Shown: piece by piece, positions 1-11,624 of the stretch
Layout: the number at the start of each line of letters is the position of its first letter
How positions within the stretch are numbered: position 1 is the first letter of the stretch
Assembly (NCBI GenBank): GCA_004352715.1
Contig: SCFE01000092.1
Span: 1,720,465-1,784,464 of the forward strand
Reading direction: 5' to 3'
DNA length: 64,000 nt
Source: Hofstenia miamia
Taxonomy: Eukaryota; Xenacoelomorpha; Acoela
Translations under genes and position numbers: made by a program
The notes under the pieces: model-generated
Seen by the model: only the letters and a program-made list of their open reading frames with translations
Told to the model about the DNA's origin: nothing
Database searches by the model: none

Positions 1-227
1 ATGTGGAAAGACTGGTCAGCGCTTACAATATCCTGAAAGATGACGACAGATGTAGTTTGAATTCCACTACCGTAGATGCTTACTTGCATGTACATGTAAA
101 TATGGATGCACTTTCGAAGTTCGACTGCTGTGCAGCTATCAAACGGTGGCTGAACAAGGACTGTAGCCGTAGAAGAAAGGAGACCCCTAAAGCAATGCAG
201 CAGGAATGGTTTAAGGGAGTATTCTAA
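1..227 (+). CDS. hAT-family transposase, C-terminal fragment (partial at window edge)
   Basis: An open frame enters from the window edge (first whole codon at base 3) and stops at 225-227, giving the last 74 residues. It reads VERLVSAYNILKDDDRCSLN and later LSKFD, then AIKRW and a basic RRRK tail. In hAT transposases, notably the ZNF862-like group, the C-terminal dimerisation domain has the same order: an xER..S....K.D.R..L motif, a hydrophobic helix, then DFD...AI..W followed by basic residues. I infer a hAT transposase or a domesticated relative. The start and the catalytic domain lie outside the window, so whether it is intact is unknown. It is probably a mobile-element gene, but a host hAT-derived gene is possible. 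Confidence 0.5.
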   Translation, partial: VERLVSAYNILKDDDRCSLNSTTVDAYLHVHVNMDALSKFDCCAAIKRWLNKDCSRRRKETPKAMQQEWFKGVF

Positions 228-582
228 ATTCTAACTTTTGTGTTCTTTATTTGATGTAATTATATAATGTTTATTATTAAAAAAATATGTTTTTTTAAAT
301 TTTTAATAGTTTTAATTTTTTTAATTTAATTTTTTTTTAAATTTAAGCCACAAAACATGCAATCACAAAGCATTATTTTTTATGTTTTAAAGGTCATTTT
401 TTTAAACTTCTTTCAAATTTTCAAAAAACATTACCTCTATACCACCTAGCACTCATCCGTGACTGTAAATTTGAAGCTTAGATTAGGCCCTGGATATTAG
501 CATAGTTTAAATTACTCATAACTAATGCATGAAACATTTGAATTACTGCAATTAGGGGTAACTGTTGGGAAACATGGGATAT
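228..582. other. AT-rich intergenic spacer
   Basis: Long A and T runs follow the stop codon. No coding potential, inverted repeat or RNA gene is seen before the first CR1-like sequence. Confidence 0.6.
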
Positions 583-3490
583 CTTAGCAATAGTATTTAT
601 TTTATTCATCGAACACAGTCCTACCTACAAGAAATGTATCCACTTCTAGCACACTTATTGATCATATCATTATTACATATAATAAAGATAACTATAGTTT
701 TTACTGTGCAGAATTCCCATTTTCTGATCATTGCATTATTGCAATACAAGTGCCTAAGGATACTATTAGAATAATTAAAGAATGGATTATTATCCGTGAC
801 CATTCTAGAGAAAATATTTATAAACTTAAATCTGAGCTAAGTGTACAAGATTGGAANNNNNNNNNNNNNNNNNNNNNNNNNNNNNNNNNNNNNNNNNNNN
901 NNNNNNNNNNNNNNNNNNNNNNNNNNNNNNNNNNNNNNNNNNNNNNNNNNNNNNNNNNNNNNNNNNNNNNNNNNNNNNNNNNNNNNNNNNNNNNNNNNNN
1001 NNNNNNNNNNNNNNNNNNNNNNNNNNNNNNNNNNNNNNNNNNNNNNNNNNNNNNNNNNNNNNNNNNNNNNNNNNNNNNNNNNNNNNNNNNNNNNNNNNNN
1101 NNNNNNNNNNNNNNNNNNNNNNNNNNNNNNNNNNNNNNNNNNNNNNNNNNNNNNNNNNNNNNNNNNNNNNNNNNNNNNNNNNNNNNNNNNNNNNNNNNNN
1201 NNNNNNNNNNNNNTAGAATAATTCAAGAATGGATTTTTATCCGTGACCATTCTAGAGAAAATATTTATAAACTTAAATCTGAGCTAAGCGTACAAGATTG
1301 GAATGATGTATATTCAGCCTCTGAGCAAAATAGTATGCTAAACAAATTTCTAATTAAGCTTGAATATTTTTATGATATCTTTTGCCCCCAAAGAAAAATT
1401 CTATCTAATTCTTCTTTGAAAAAATCTAATGATGGTAAACCTTGGATTGATTCTAAGTGTAAGCAATGCATAAAAAATAAAAATCAAGCTCATAAACAGT
1501 ACCTACTATTAAAAACCAGGAAAGTTTTAGCTGTTACAAAAAGGCCAGAAATATTTGATTCGAAAAGCACAAAATATTTATTCTAAATATTTTCAACGGA
1601 TTAAATCAAAGAAACAAATGGANATCAATAAATTGGCCAATTCTCAGAAAAAATGCATGGGCGACATTGATGCAATTAAGGACCATGATAGAAACCTGCA
1701 AGATGCCCCCCATTAAAATCGCTATCTTAAACGAAACTTTTATCAACTTGGGAAATTATGCAGGCGAACATATTGAATATAATTGTCCACAGAAAAATAG
1801 TATTCCAACTTTTAAATTGAGATATACTACTACTTATGAGATGATTAAAGCAATAACAAAACTCAAATCAAATAAATCAAATGGCCCAGCAAAAGTACCT
1901 GCCTGGATTTTGAAAGAAATTGCGTCAATTATTAGTAAAGCACTAAATTATATTTTCAATGAGTGCATCAAAACAAAAATTTTTCCTGATGTTCTAAAAA
2001 AAGCTCATGTAACAGCGGTTTTTAAAAAACATGACAAAAATATTGCCTCCAATTATATAGACCAAACTCGGTAATGTCCCCACTTAGTAAAATATTTGAG
2101 AGAATTTTATCGGATCAAATTTACGATCACATGCAAAAATATAATCTAATGTCTGATGCACAATTTGGATATTGAAAACATTTTTCTTCTACTGATGCTC
2201 TTATACAAGCAACTGAACACTGGAGAGATTTCCTAGATAAAAACTATGTCGCAATTGCTTGCTTAGATATTTCTAAAGCTTTTGACTCAATCAATCATAA
2301 AATATTATACGAAAAACTAAAACATATATGCATGGATAATGATAGTGTTCGCTTTATAACAAATTATCTTACAAATAGAATTCAAAGGGTAAAAGCCAAT
2401 AAAGTTTTTTCGAATTGGCTTGCTATCAAAAATGGCATACCGCAGGGAACTATTCTAGGCCCACTACTATTTAATATTTATATAAATGACATGAAATATC
2501 ATACCAAGACCAATCTCATACAATGATACCTGTGTATTTTATGCAGACAAATCTGATGATAAGGCAATAAATGAAATTGAGTTAACCTGTCGATCATTAT
2601 GCAATTACTTTTCAATGCATAATTTACGAATTAATGCCGAAAAAACTGAATTTTGTTTACTTAAGCCTCATAATTTTGAAAAAAAATCGTCCTAAAAAAT
2701 TTTAATAGTAAAAAATACAAAATTCCCGAAGATACTTCTTTTAAATATTTAGGGGTTACTTTTGACTCAAGTTTATTATTTAATGAACATGTTAAATCAT
2801 TACAAGAAAAAATTGCTATTGGTATAAAAACAATAGGCCAAGTTCTAAGGCAACTACCAGAAAATGCAATTGTACAACTTCTCCATTCATTGGTAATTAG
2901 CCACTTTAATTATAGTAGTATTTTATTTTCAAACATACGCGAAGAACAAATTAAAAAGCTTGAAACTAAATATAAATGGGCCATTAATGTTTGTAAACGA
3001 AATTCTAGTGCTTTGAAAAATATATATATAAATCAATCCCAAGCCCTAAGCAGTTAATTCGAATAAAGATTGCCACTAAATTTTATAAAATTGTAAAATT
3101 GCTTCCACCCTATAATTGCATAAAATTGTTGAACAAGATCAACGAAAGAACAAAAAGATTTACTGTAAACAAGTATAAATCTAAAATAAAGTGAAATTCT
3201 TTTATAAATAATGCAATAAGGCAATGGAATGAATTTCCCCAAGAGATCAAATGTATTAAAAATGTAAAACACTTTCACAAACGCGTTAAGGAATTAATTC
3301 TAAAGCAAAAGTTCATCTGTGGAAAAGCTTGGATAATATTCGTAGCCTAAAATGACGCTTTTCTTGTATATATTTCATGTCTTTTTAATATTTTTGTACA
3401 TTATTAACGCTATTTAGAAAATTTATCAGTTTCTGAAATTGTAAATAAAAGTCTCTAAATATAAAATATCTTATCTTATCTTATCTTATT
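583..3490 (+). mobile_element. CR1-like non-LTR retrotransposon copy 1, degraded and 5' truncated
   Basis: Coding homology starts in the last part of the APE endonuclease (LPTRNVSTSSTLIDHI from 621, then FPFSDHC) and runs through the EN-RT linker, fingers and palm to the thumb. RT motifs are readable but broken by frameshifts and stops: SDAQFGY, ACLDISKAFDSINHK, NGIPQGTILGPLLFNIY, then YFSMHNLRINAEKTEFCLL. The YADD box region near 2520 is frameshifted. A 3' UTR follows and the copy ends in (CTTAT)n at about 3466-3490, the usual tail of this family. An N gap at 857-1213 lies inside, with its left flank repeated on the right. This is a dead pseudogene, more diverged from the 40.6-kb and 52-55-kb copies than those are from each other. 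Confidence 0.85.
857..1213. other. Assembly gap flanked by a 90-bp direct repeat
   Basis: 357 N bases. The 90 bases before it (767-856) recur after it (1214-1303) with about four differences, which suggests an unmerged overlap rather than missing sequence. Confidence 0.8.
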
Positions 3491-3546
3491 TGCGACGTGA
3501 AATTAAGCTTTGAATCTATTGTTATTCCTAGATATTTAAACTTATT

Positions 3547-5482
3547 AGTAGTAATATAAAGGCATCAGACGTCTCACAAACTGACATTTTGACCTCTGCG
3601 ATATTGATGAGTGTTTTTTAGTGACTCATCAGTTGATTGACATTTCCGCTAATGGGTTTTCAGTGACGTCAGATATTTTTTAAGTATGTCTACTAATGGA
3701 TTTCAATTAGTAATGCTTTTAATTGATTTACATATTGGGGCCCACTTTTTGGTATGAGTAATTTCACTTTGATAATATCACGGGCCAATTTTTTGGTATG
3801 AGTAATTTTTGATAATATCACATTTGTTTGCATTACGCCATGTTAATATATACCGTATTATAACAACCCCTTTCGGGTTCACTTTGATAATATCACAGGC
3901 CATTTTTGGCATGACATCGTGTTAATATATACCTTATTATAACAACTCCTTTTCGGGATGCGTACACATAATATTACAAACTAATTTTCCATAATTTCGA
4001 GAAGCTTATAGTATAATCTNNNNNNNNNNNNNNNNNNNNNNNNNNNNNNNNNNNNNNNNNNNNNNNNNNNNNNNNNNNNNNNNNNNNNNNNNNNNNNNNN
4101 NNNNNNNNNNNNNNNNNNNNNNNNNNNNNNNNNNNNNNNNNNNNNNNNNNNNNNNNNNNNNNNNNNNNNNNNNNNNNNNNNNNNNNNNNNNNNNNNNNNN
4201 NNNNNNNNNNNNNNNNNNNNNNNNNNNNNNNNNNNNNNNNNNNNNNNNNNNNNNNNNNNNNNNNNNNNNNNNNNNNNNNNNNNNNNNNNNNNNNNNNNNN
4301 NNNNNNNNNNNNNNNNNNNNNNNNNNNNNNNNNNNNNNNNNNNNNNNNNNNNNNNNNNNNNNNNNNNNNNNNNNNNNNNNNNNNNNNNNNNNNNNNNNNN
4401 NNNNNNNNNNNNNNNNNNNNNNNNNNNNNNNNNNNNNNNNNNNNNNNNNNNNNNNNNNNNNNNNNNNNNNNNNNNNNNNNNNNNNNNNNNNNNNNNNNNN
4501 NNNNNNNNNNNNNNNNNNNNNNNNNNNNNNNNNNNNNNNNNNNNNNNNNNNNNNNNNNNNNNNNNNNNNNNNNNNNNNNNNNNNNNNNNNNNNNNNNNNN
4601 NNNNNNNNNNNNNNNNNNNNNNNNNNNNNNNNNNNNNNNNNNNNNNNNNNNNNNNNNNNNNNNNNNNNNNNNNNNNNNNNNNNNNNNNNNNNNNNNNNNN
4701 NNNNNNNNNNNNNNNNNNNNNNNNNNNNNNNNNNNNNNNNNNNNNNNNNNNNNNNNNNNNNNNNNNNNNNNNNNNNNNNNNNNNNNNNNNNNNNNNNNNN
4801 NNNNNNNNNNNNNNNNNNNNNNNNNNNNNNNNNNNNNNNNNNNNNNNNNNNNNNNNNNNNNNNNNNNNNNNNNNNNNNNNNNNNNNNNNNNNNNNNNNNN
4901 NNNNNNNNNNNNNNNNNNNNNNNNNNNNNNNNNNNNNNNNNNNNNNNNNNNNNNNNNNNNNNNNNNNNNNNNNNNNNNNNNNNNNNNNNNNNNNNNNNNN
5001 NNNNNNNNNNNNNNNNNNNTTACGTATGTGCTTCTCAAAATTATTGAAATTTAGCTTGTAATATTATGTGTATGTATCCCGAAAAGGAGTTGTTATAATA
5101 AGGTATATATTAACACGATGTAATGCAAACATTTGTGATATTATCAAAGTGAACCCGAAAGGGGTTGTTATAATACGGTATATATTAACATGGCGTAATG
5201 CAAACAAATGTGATATTATCAAAAATTACTCATACCAAAAAATTGGCCCGTGATATTATCAAAGTGAAATTACTCATACCAAAAAGTGGGCCCCAACATG
5301 TAAATCAATTAAAAGCATTACTAATTGAAATCCATTAGTAGACATACTTAAAAAATATCTGACGTCACTGAAAACCCATTAGCGGAAATGTCAATCAACT
5401 GATGAGTCACTAAAAAACTCATCAATATCGCAGAGGTCAAAATGTCAGTTTGTGAGACGTCCGATGCCTTTATATTACTACT
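3547..5482. mobile_element. Long-terminal-inverted-repeat element A (Polinton-like ends, non-autonomous)
   Basis: The left arm (3547-4019) is the reverse complement of the right arm (5020-5482) over its whole visible length, so the arms are about 465-475 bp and run into the 1000-N gap between them. The termini read AGTAGTAATATAAAGG and, at the right end, CCTTTATATTACTACT. The hexamer cttatt flanks both ends (3541-3546 and 5483-5488) and is present once in homologous CR1 sequence, so it is a target-site duplication. Each arm holds repeated modules such as GTTAATATATACC and TTGATAATATCAC. Long arms, AG...CT ends and 6-bp duplications are the described hallmarks of Polinton/Maverick elements. 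The whole element is at most about 2 kb as assembled, and no coding region is visible. The gap length may be arbitrary, so an autonomous core cannot be excluded. Confidence 0.7.
4020..5019. other. Assembly gap (1000 N) inside element A
   Basis: Exactly 1000 N, probably a placeholder length. The true interior of the element is unknown. Confidence 0.9.
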
Positions 5483-5895
5483 CTTATTAACAAGTATAAC
5501 AGATGTATTATTGAAACTAATTGAATATTCAGAGATATCCGTTTTTTCTAAAAGGTTGCAATATGCACAATTCAGTTTTTTGCGTTAATACGCAATCTAT
5601 GAATGCTAAAATAGTTACTCAATTTTATACAATTCGATTCAATGACTTTTACAGTTTTATCTAAGGATTTATTTCCACAGTAAATAGATGTATCATCGGC
5701 ATATTGTGTTATTTTCAGTCAGTAATTTCTTTCATGTCTTTCACATAAATATTAAAAAGCAGGGGACCTAGTATTGTTCTTTGAGGTACACCATTATTGA
5801 CAGACAACCATTTGAAAAAGTATCATTTAATTTAATTCATTGATTTCTATTACTTAACTAATTAGATACAAAAGTGCGCACTGTTTATTATTTAT
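5483..5895 (-). mobile_element. CR1-like copy 2 (minus strand), middle segment
   Basis: On the minus strand this reads the RT palm, NGVPQRTILGPLLFNIY, followed by a degraded Y-DDTSIYC box and a thumb segment ending at the element A insertion. The same copy continues at 3491-3546 (FKYLGITIDSKLNF) and begins at 7691-8105. It is cut by element A at one point and by the plus-strand copy 3 at another. Several stops make it a pseudogene. Confidence 0.75.
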
Positions 5896-7690
5896 TATCG
5901 AACACCCAATTTGGATTTCGCAAAATTTTTCAACAACTGATGCACTATTACATGCTACTGAAAAATGGAGAGCATCCCTCAATTCTAATAAATTTGTAGC
6001 TATAGCTTGTTTAGATCTCTCAAAAGCCTTTGATTCGATTAATCACAACATACTTATTGAAAAACTATCTTACTTAGGATTTTCTTGTAATAGTAAGCAA
6101 TTGATAACTAGTTACCTTAACCAAAGATTCCAGAGAGTTAAATTAAACGATATTTTTTCTGATTGGTTACCGGTTTACAATGGGGTGCCTCAAGGAACGA
6201 TTCTAGGTCCTCTTCTTTTTTAGTATTTATGTAAATGACATGCAGTCAATAACCAATTGCAATCTAATTCAATATGCCGATGACACCTGCATCTTCAGCG
6301 ATAATACATCAATGCACTCAGCAGTGGAATCAATAGAATTCAATTGCAACAAATTGTCAAAATATTTTTCAATGCATAAGTTGNNNNNNNNNNNNNNNNN
6401 NNNNNNNNNNNNNNNNNNNNNNNNNNNNNNNNNNNNNNNNNNNNNNNNNNNNNNNNNNNNNNNNNNNNNNNNNNNNNNNNNNNNNNNNNNNNNNNNNNNN
6501 NNNNNNNNNNNNNNNNNNNNNNNNNNNNNNNNNNNNNNNNNNNNNNNNNNNNNNNNNNNNNNNNNNNNNNNNNNNNNNNNNNNNNNNNNNNNNNNNNNNN
6601 NNNNNNNNNNNNNNNNNNNNNNNNNNNNNNNNNNNNNNNNNNNNNNNNNNNNNNNNNNNNNNNNNNNNNNNNNNNNNNNNNNNNNNNNNNNNNNNNNNNN
6701 NNNNNNNNNNNNNNNNNNNNNNNNNNNNNNNNNNNNNNNNNNNNNNNNNNNNNNNNNNNNNNNNNNNNNNNNNNNNNNNNNNNNNNNNNNNNNNNNNNNN
6801 NNNNNNNNNNNNNNNNNNNNNNNNNNNNNNNNNNNNNNNNNNNNNNNNNNNNNNNNNNNNNNNNNNNNNNNNNNNNNNNNNNNNNNNNNNNNNNNNNNNN
6901 NNNNNNNNNNNNNNNNNNNNNNNNNNNNNNNNNNNNNNNNNNNNNNNNNNNNNNNNNNNNNNNNNNNNNNNNNNNNNNNNNNNNNNNNNNTTACCACCTT
7001 GTGCAATTATTCAATTCTTCCATGCTTTTATCATGAGCCACCTTAATTATGCAAACATCTTATTTACTGATCTAAGTGATGTGCTTTATGGAAAACTTGA
7101 CATTCAATTAAAATGGGCACTGAATATCTCAGCAAAAAATTCATCGAAAACTAAACATTACATTTCTAGGTCAATTCTCTTTCCAAAACAACTCGTCATT
7201 TTAAATACCTTGCTAACATTTTTCAAACTAGTAAAAAATTCAATTAAATTCCCGGGATTTGCGCCTAAACAGAATTCAAGATCTAAAATTTTTACATGTG
7301 TTAAGTATAAGAAAATATTTTTGAAGAAATCTTTCATTAATGTCGCAATTCGAACCTGGAATTCGCTACCTAAAGAAATTAAAAGCNAAAGCATTGAAAA
7401 ATTGAAACCTTTTAAAAAGCGTTTAAAAATCTTCCTTAAGCAAAAATATATTTTAGGTACATCATGGTTAGGATTTAAATTTTACAACAATGACTATACG
7501 ATAACTCGTCCTTAAAATAACAATATAAAGTAATTCATCCATAGCCTGTGTAAGAATTGTTACTTTTTGTAATGTATGTTGATTTATAGATTGGTTACTT
7601 TTTTGTAATTTATGACGCTATGCAGATAAATTATCAGTTGTTGAATTGTAAACATTTATGTGAATATAGAATCTCTTATCTTATCTTATC
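5896..7690 (+). mobile_element. CR1-like copy 3, 5' truncated, inserted into copy 2
   Basis: The copy starts abruptly at the RT motif SNTQFGFRK (about 5896) and runs through ACLDLSKAFDSINHN, NGVPQGTILGPLLF and, after a one-base T insertion at about 6216-6221, QYADDTCIFSD. An N gap at 6384-6990 removes part of the thumb; the frame then resumes with LPPCAIIQFFHAFIMSHLNYANILFTD to TWNSLPKEIK. A lone N at 7387 with a repeated aaagc marks a join. The 3' end has an imperfect hairpin and (CTTAT)n at about 7676-7690. It is very close to the 52-55-kb copy and keeps the segment that copy has lost. Confidence 0.85.
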
Positions 7691-8105
7691 TGTTAAAAGA
7701 AAAACATATTTTTCAATTTTTTTATTAATATCTCATGATTAATAAAATCGAATGCTTTTGAGAGGTCAAGACAGGCAATCGCAATAAATTTATTAGAGTC
7801 CAATAATGCTCTCCATTTTTCTGTCGCTTGTATAAATGTGTCTGATGTTGAGTAATTTTTCGGAAACCAAATTGTGATTTGGACCATAGTTTATGATTAT
7901 TTAAGTGAAGTGTAATTTGTTCGTATAATAGTCTTTCAAATATTTTACTGATTGGTGATGTAATAGATATAGGTCGATAGTTTTTGGGACACTTTGGGTC
8001 GTTCTTTTTGTAAATTGGAGTAATATGAGCTTATTTCAAGAAATCGGGCATAATATTCCATTTTAATCATTCATTAAAGATATAATTTAAGGGTTCGGCA
8101 TTATA
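7691..8105 (-). mobile_element. CR1-like copy 2 (minus strand), 5'-side segment of RT
   Basis: The minus strand reads LNYIFNE, then AHITPIYKKNDPK, NYRPISITSPISKIFERLLYEQI, SQFGFRK, a frameshift, and LTSQKHSI and SINHEILIKKLKN. It ends exactly where the plus-strand copy 3 tail begins, and the missing continuation is found at 5895 going down, so the two are parts of one interrupted insertion. Confidence 0.8.
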
Positions 8106-9330
8106 TTTCGCATTGTATTTAATATGGATTTACACCGAAGAGAAGTACAATCTCTCAATGTTTTGCATTTCTAGATGACATATATGATAATTTCGACAAT
8201 CCTCGGAAAACATATTGCTTTTACCTGGATTTTAGTAAAGCATTTGACAAACTCCCCATCACATTCTGCTCAGAAATCTACGCGAGTTTGGCATTGGCGG
8301 AAATTTGATTAAAGTAATTGCTTTTTACATATTTGATCGCTAACAGTGTGTGAGAGTTAATGATTATGACTCAAAATTTACAGCTGTCCAAAATGGTGTT
8401 CTCAGGGCTCGCGATTAGGTCCACTCTTTTTTATAGTTTTTATCAATGTCTTTCCAGCCACTTGTGTTTCGTCCTTACTATACTTATTTGCTGACGATGT
8501 AAAAGGCTCAAATTCTGACCTTTCCTTCCTTAAACTTGATCTGAATGCATGCATTGAATGGTGTATTGTATTCGCAATGTGATGATTCTTAATACAAGCA
8601 AAACAATGTTCATTGTGTTTGGTCGGCCTTCGCCTAGTGATTCCTTAACAATTAATTTTGAATCACTCCATGCTTCTTCAGTTGTAAACGATCTTGGCGT
8701 TTGGTTGAGTGATGATATAAAATTGAAAGTACATATCATTAAAAGGCTTAAAACATGTTATGCTCTATTAATCGAACTTTGTAGAAACATTCCTTATTCT
8801 GTTCCAGTTACTACAAGCCTTAAATTATATCGCGTTTACATTTTGTCCTACTCTTATGTATGCATCTGAAATCTGGCATCCATCTAAGATTAAACTTCAA
8901 AAGCTTGAAACTTTCCAATATAGATGCCTGAAATGGATTCGCAATGGTAGTTCTTATAAAGATCGTCTAATTCAATTCAATATGATGCCAATATCCTGCC
9001 TTATTCAGTTTAAATATCTGATGATTCTAAATAAGTTCATTGCAGGCAAGATTGACTTTTCGGTCTGGAATTACATTTCGATGAAATATTCAGACAAACC
9101 TCTACGGTATCTACAGCGAGCTTCTTTGTTCTTAAGCGAGTTCGAACAAAGACTTCCTACTCTAATTTCTTCATTCGAGCAGTAAAGCTCACAAATTCCC
9201 TTTACAAATATACTTCACTGGACATATTTAGCCGACCATCATTTTTAAAAGTGAGCTGAAAGCACCATTTTTAAAATTTGTAAATGATCACTATGATCGT
9301 TATAATAAACCTTTTATGTTATAGTGCCAT
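8106..9330 (+). pseudogene. Second non-LTR family (family II): RT palm to C-terminus, broken
   Basis: Starting within RT, the sequence reads FLDDIYDNFDNPRKTYCFYLDFSKAFDKLP, given here in pieces: FLDDIYDNF, CFYLDFSKAFDKLP, then RLGPLFFIVFINVFP and LFADDVKGS with the FADD catalytic box at 8487-8498. After frame changes a thumb and tail follow: LNTSKTMFIVFGR, LGVWLSDDIKLKVH (8558-8869) and MYASEIWHPSKIKLQKLETF (8856-9185). The YLDFSKAFD and FADD boxes place it in APE-class non-LTR RT. Its sequence differs clearly from the CR1-like copies here (ACLDLSKAFD, YADD). It is 5' truncated and frameshifted, therefore inactive. Confidence 0.8.
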
Positions 9331-9766
9331 TTTTTTGTGAAATTTAAGTCTTTTACTACTACAGAGATTGAAGCAAAAAGCAAAAAAAGCTTTTTAAGTA
9401 GAGGAATTTACCTATTTTCTTGCATTTAAATGCGTTTCATGTTTTTAGCCTGTTGATTAATTCAAACAATCAAAATTCCTACATCCACTAAAACAACTGT
9501 TTTTAAAAGTGTCCATGTCCAGGATTAATATTTAGAAAAAAACAGAATATGAATGTATTTTCGTGCAATATCAAAATCCGTAATTCAATGATAAAGTTAA
9601 GTGAGAAATACAATGAATGATCTTTTGTAATACAGTACTGCAAATATGTATTCATTGGATAGAGTATGCGTAACATTATAACTAAGTGTTACTTTGGTTG
9701 AGAAGAGGAAATAGTAGAATAACAATTGGCTATTAATTTTTCATCAAAATTTAAAAATTTTTATTA
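9331..9766. other. Intergenic, nothing recognised
   Basis: AT-rich DNA between the family II relic and the Tc1/mariner terminus. No coding frame or repeat structure is apparent. Confidence 0.5.
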
Positions 9767-11040
9767 GAAAAATGTATTCGGCTGCTTGAAAAAAACTTAA
9801 CAAATGAGCAAATCCAAAAGAATTAATTAAAAATGGGATACATAAATCAATAATTGACGCAATATAAGCACTTAGCAACAAAATTCTTTCTTCTAATATT
9901 TTGTAGAATGTCACTTTGAGCGAACAACACCTTCAAGGCGATCAGGGATTCAAACAAAAAGACTTTCAATAAAGCTGTTGGGAATTGCATAAAATTATTT
10001 CTTTATTGCGTTTCAATAAAGCTGTTGGGAATTGCATAAAATTATTTCTTTATTGCGGTTCACAGCCCGTCTTCAGTGTGAAGAGCATGAACTCCAATTC
10101 GATATTTGACCTCTTTCCACATATTTTCGATAATGTTAGCGTCTGGATATTGGCCAGGCCAGTCAGCAAGGCTAGTAACCCTATTATTGTGGAAGAAGTA
10201 TTTCATTTTTTGAGGTATGACATGGAGCACCATCCTGCTGATATATTAATCACTTGTAAGGAGTGACAAGAGTTCCTTTTCTAGAATCCGAGCATATTGA
10301 GAGCTTCGGAGAGTACCAGTGATGTGAACAAACTGTGAAAGCCACACTTCCATATTGCACCCCATACCATTACAGACTTCCCACGTACTTCATGGCCCCG
10401 AGTAAATTGAGGCAAAAATCTGAACTTCTGCCCAGTTTGTCTCTATCAACATTACTTTTGATGAGTATAGCGCAAATCTTGACTCATCTGAAAATATAAT
10501 ATTAGATCAATATTCAGATGAATTGTCTCTCATTAAATTGGTACACCTCAGACGGCGTAATCTTTGCTTTGAAGTTAAAATGGCTTTCTAGGTGCCACTA
10601 AAGTCCAAAATGAGTAGTTCTTCAGGATATTTCCCACAGTTCTTGCTATCGCGAGGTGACCATCAGCCATTCCTTGCGAAGTTCCTCTGAAGTCTTTTTG
10701 GGATATCACTTTGAAAGACACCCAAGAGCTGATTGGGAGATTTTGGAGGTCTTCTTTGGCTTGGGGGCAATGATCTTTTCAGAAGTGAAAAGTCGGATGA
10801 TATCCCCGACAGTATATTGAGGTCGCTCTACAAGTCAGGCTATATTGCGTTGACTCATCACTTCCAAATTTTTGGGGATAATCAACTCGCGGAAGGCAAG
10901 AGGTACGTAACCAGGCATCATATATGGTGAAGAAAAACTGTTATTAGACATTTTCAATATAAATAGACTGAAAAAAGCTCAACCAATGAAATTTTTTACA
11001 GATTCTCTGATTTGGTCTGAAGTGGCCGAATACATTTTTC
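9767..11040 (-). mobile_element. Tc1/mariner transposon with intact ends and a broken transposase
   Basis: The ends are inverted repeats: GAAAAATGTATTCGGC from 9767 and its reverse complement ending at 11040, each flanked by TA, the Tc1/mariner target. The 1.27-kb length is normal for the group. The minus strand encodes a decayed transposase: an N-terminal helix-turn-helix region (about 10930-10650; YVPLAFRELIIPKNLEV, VERPQYTVGDIIRLF), then the DDE region YQQDGAPCHTSKNE (about 10260-10215) and, one frame over, DWPGQYPDANIIENMW (about 10165-10118). The second Asp and the final Glu are present, but frameshifts separate them, so no active enzyme is made. An exact 47-bp tandem duplication lies near the transposase 3' end. 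Confidence 0.85.
9964..10057. repeat. Exact 47-bp tandem duplication
   Basis: Two head-to-tail identical copies (9964-10010 and 10011-10057) beginning TTTCAATAAAGCTG, within the Tc1/mariner element. It looks recent. Confidence 0.95.
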
Positions 11041-11624
11041 TAAGAAAAGATTAGTTAACTACAAGCATTGTAGCATTTCTCTTTGAGATTTAAAGTAAAC
11101 AGTGATAAGCATGTCTCAACATTGATGAATTCTTCTTTCTGCAATCCCAATCTAATTAAGAAATACCTAAGATATTTTGGCGTCCATTTCTTAGAAATAT
11201 TTATGTATGACAAATCGAATTCTTTTTTCCAGTACTGTATTACTCGTTCATTAGTTCATTTTTTGTTTATTAATCTAACATATTTAAATATTTCTGTTAT
11301 AAATTTAATTGTTAAGTACATTTAGTACAATTGTACCATTAAAATATTAATAGTTACGAATTCTTAATACATAGTATATAAGAAACTGTTAAGAGTTGGA
11401 GTTTGTGCGAATTCTAATGTGTTTCAGTTCAATAAATGCAGGATCGTAATCATAGTTAATTTCATTGCTTTATCACATTCGTGAGTATTTGGTTTAATAA
11501 ACAAATAATGCAATCTATGTTGCAGCTGTTCTTAAAATGTTTTCAGTTTTGTGGAATCCACAAAAATAATGAACAATCGTAATATAATTTCTTTGAATTG
11601 ACAAAGATCATTTTCTGGTAAGGT
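11041..11624. other. Intergenic, nothing recognised
   Basis: AT-rich. An 80-codon open frame at 11083-11325 has no recognisable motif and I do not call it a gene. Confidence 0.5.

Noticed and set aside
841-1250. Long open frames running through N gaps (also at 3974-5038, 6240-7046, 14195-15331, 20049-20504, 39335-39863)
   Set aside because: They are open only because N bases contain no stop codons.
10733-10930. Plus-strand frame in the Tc1/mariner element
   Set aside because: It is the antisense of the decayed transposase helix-turn-helix region on the minus strand.
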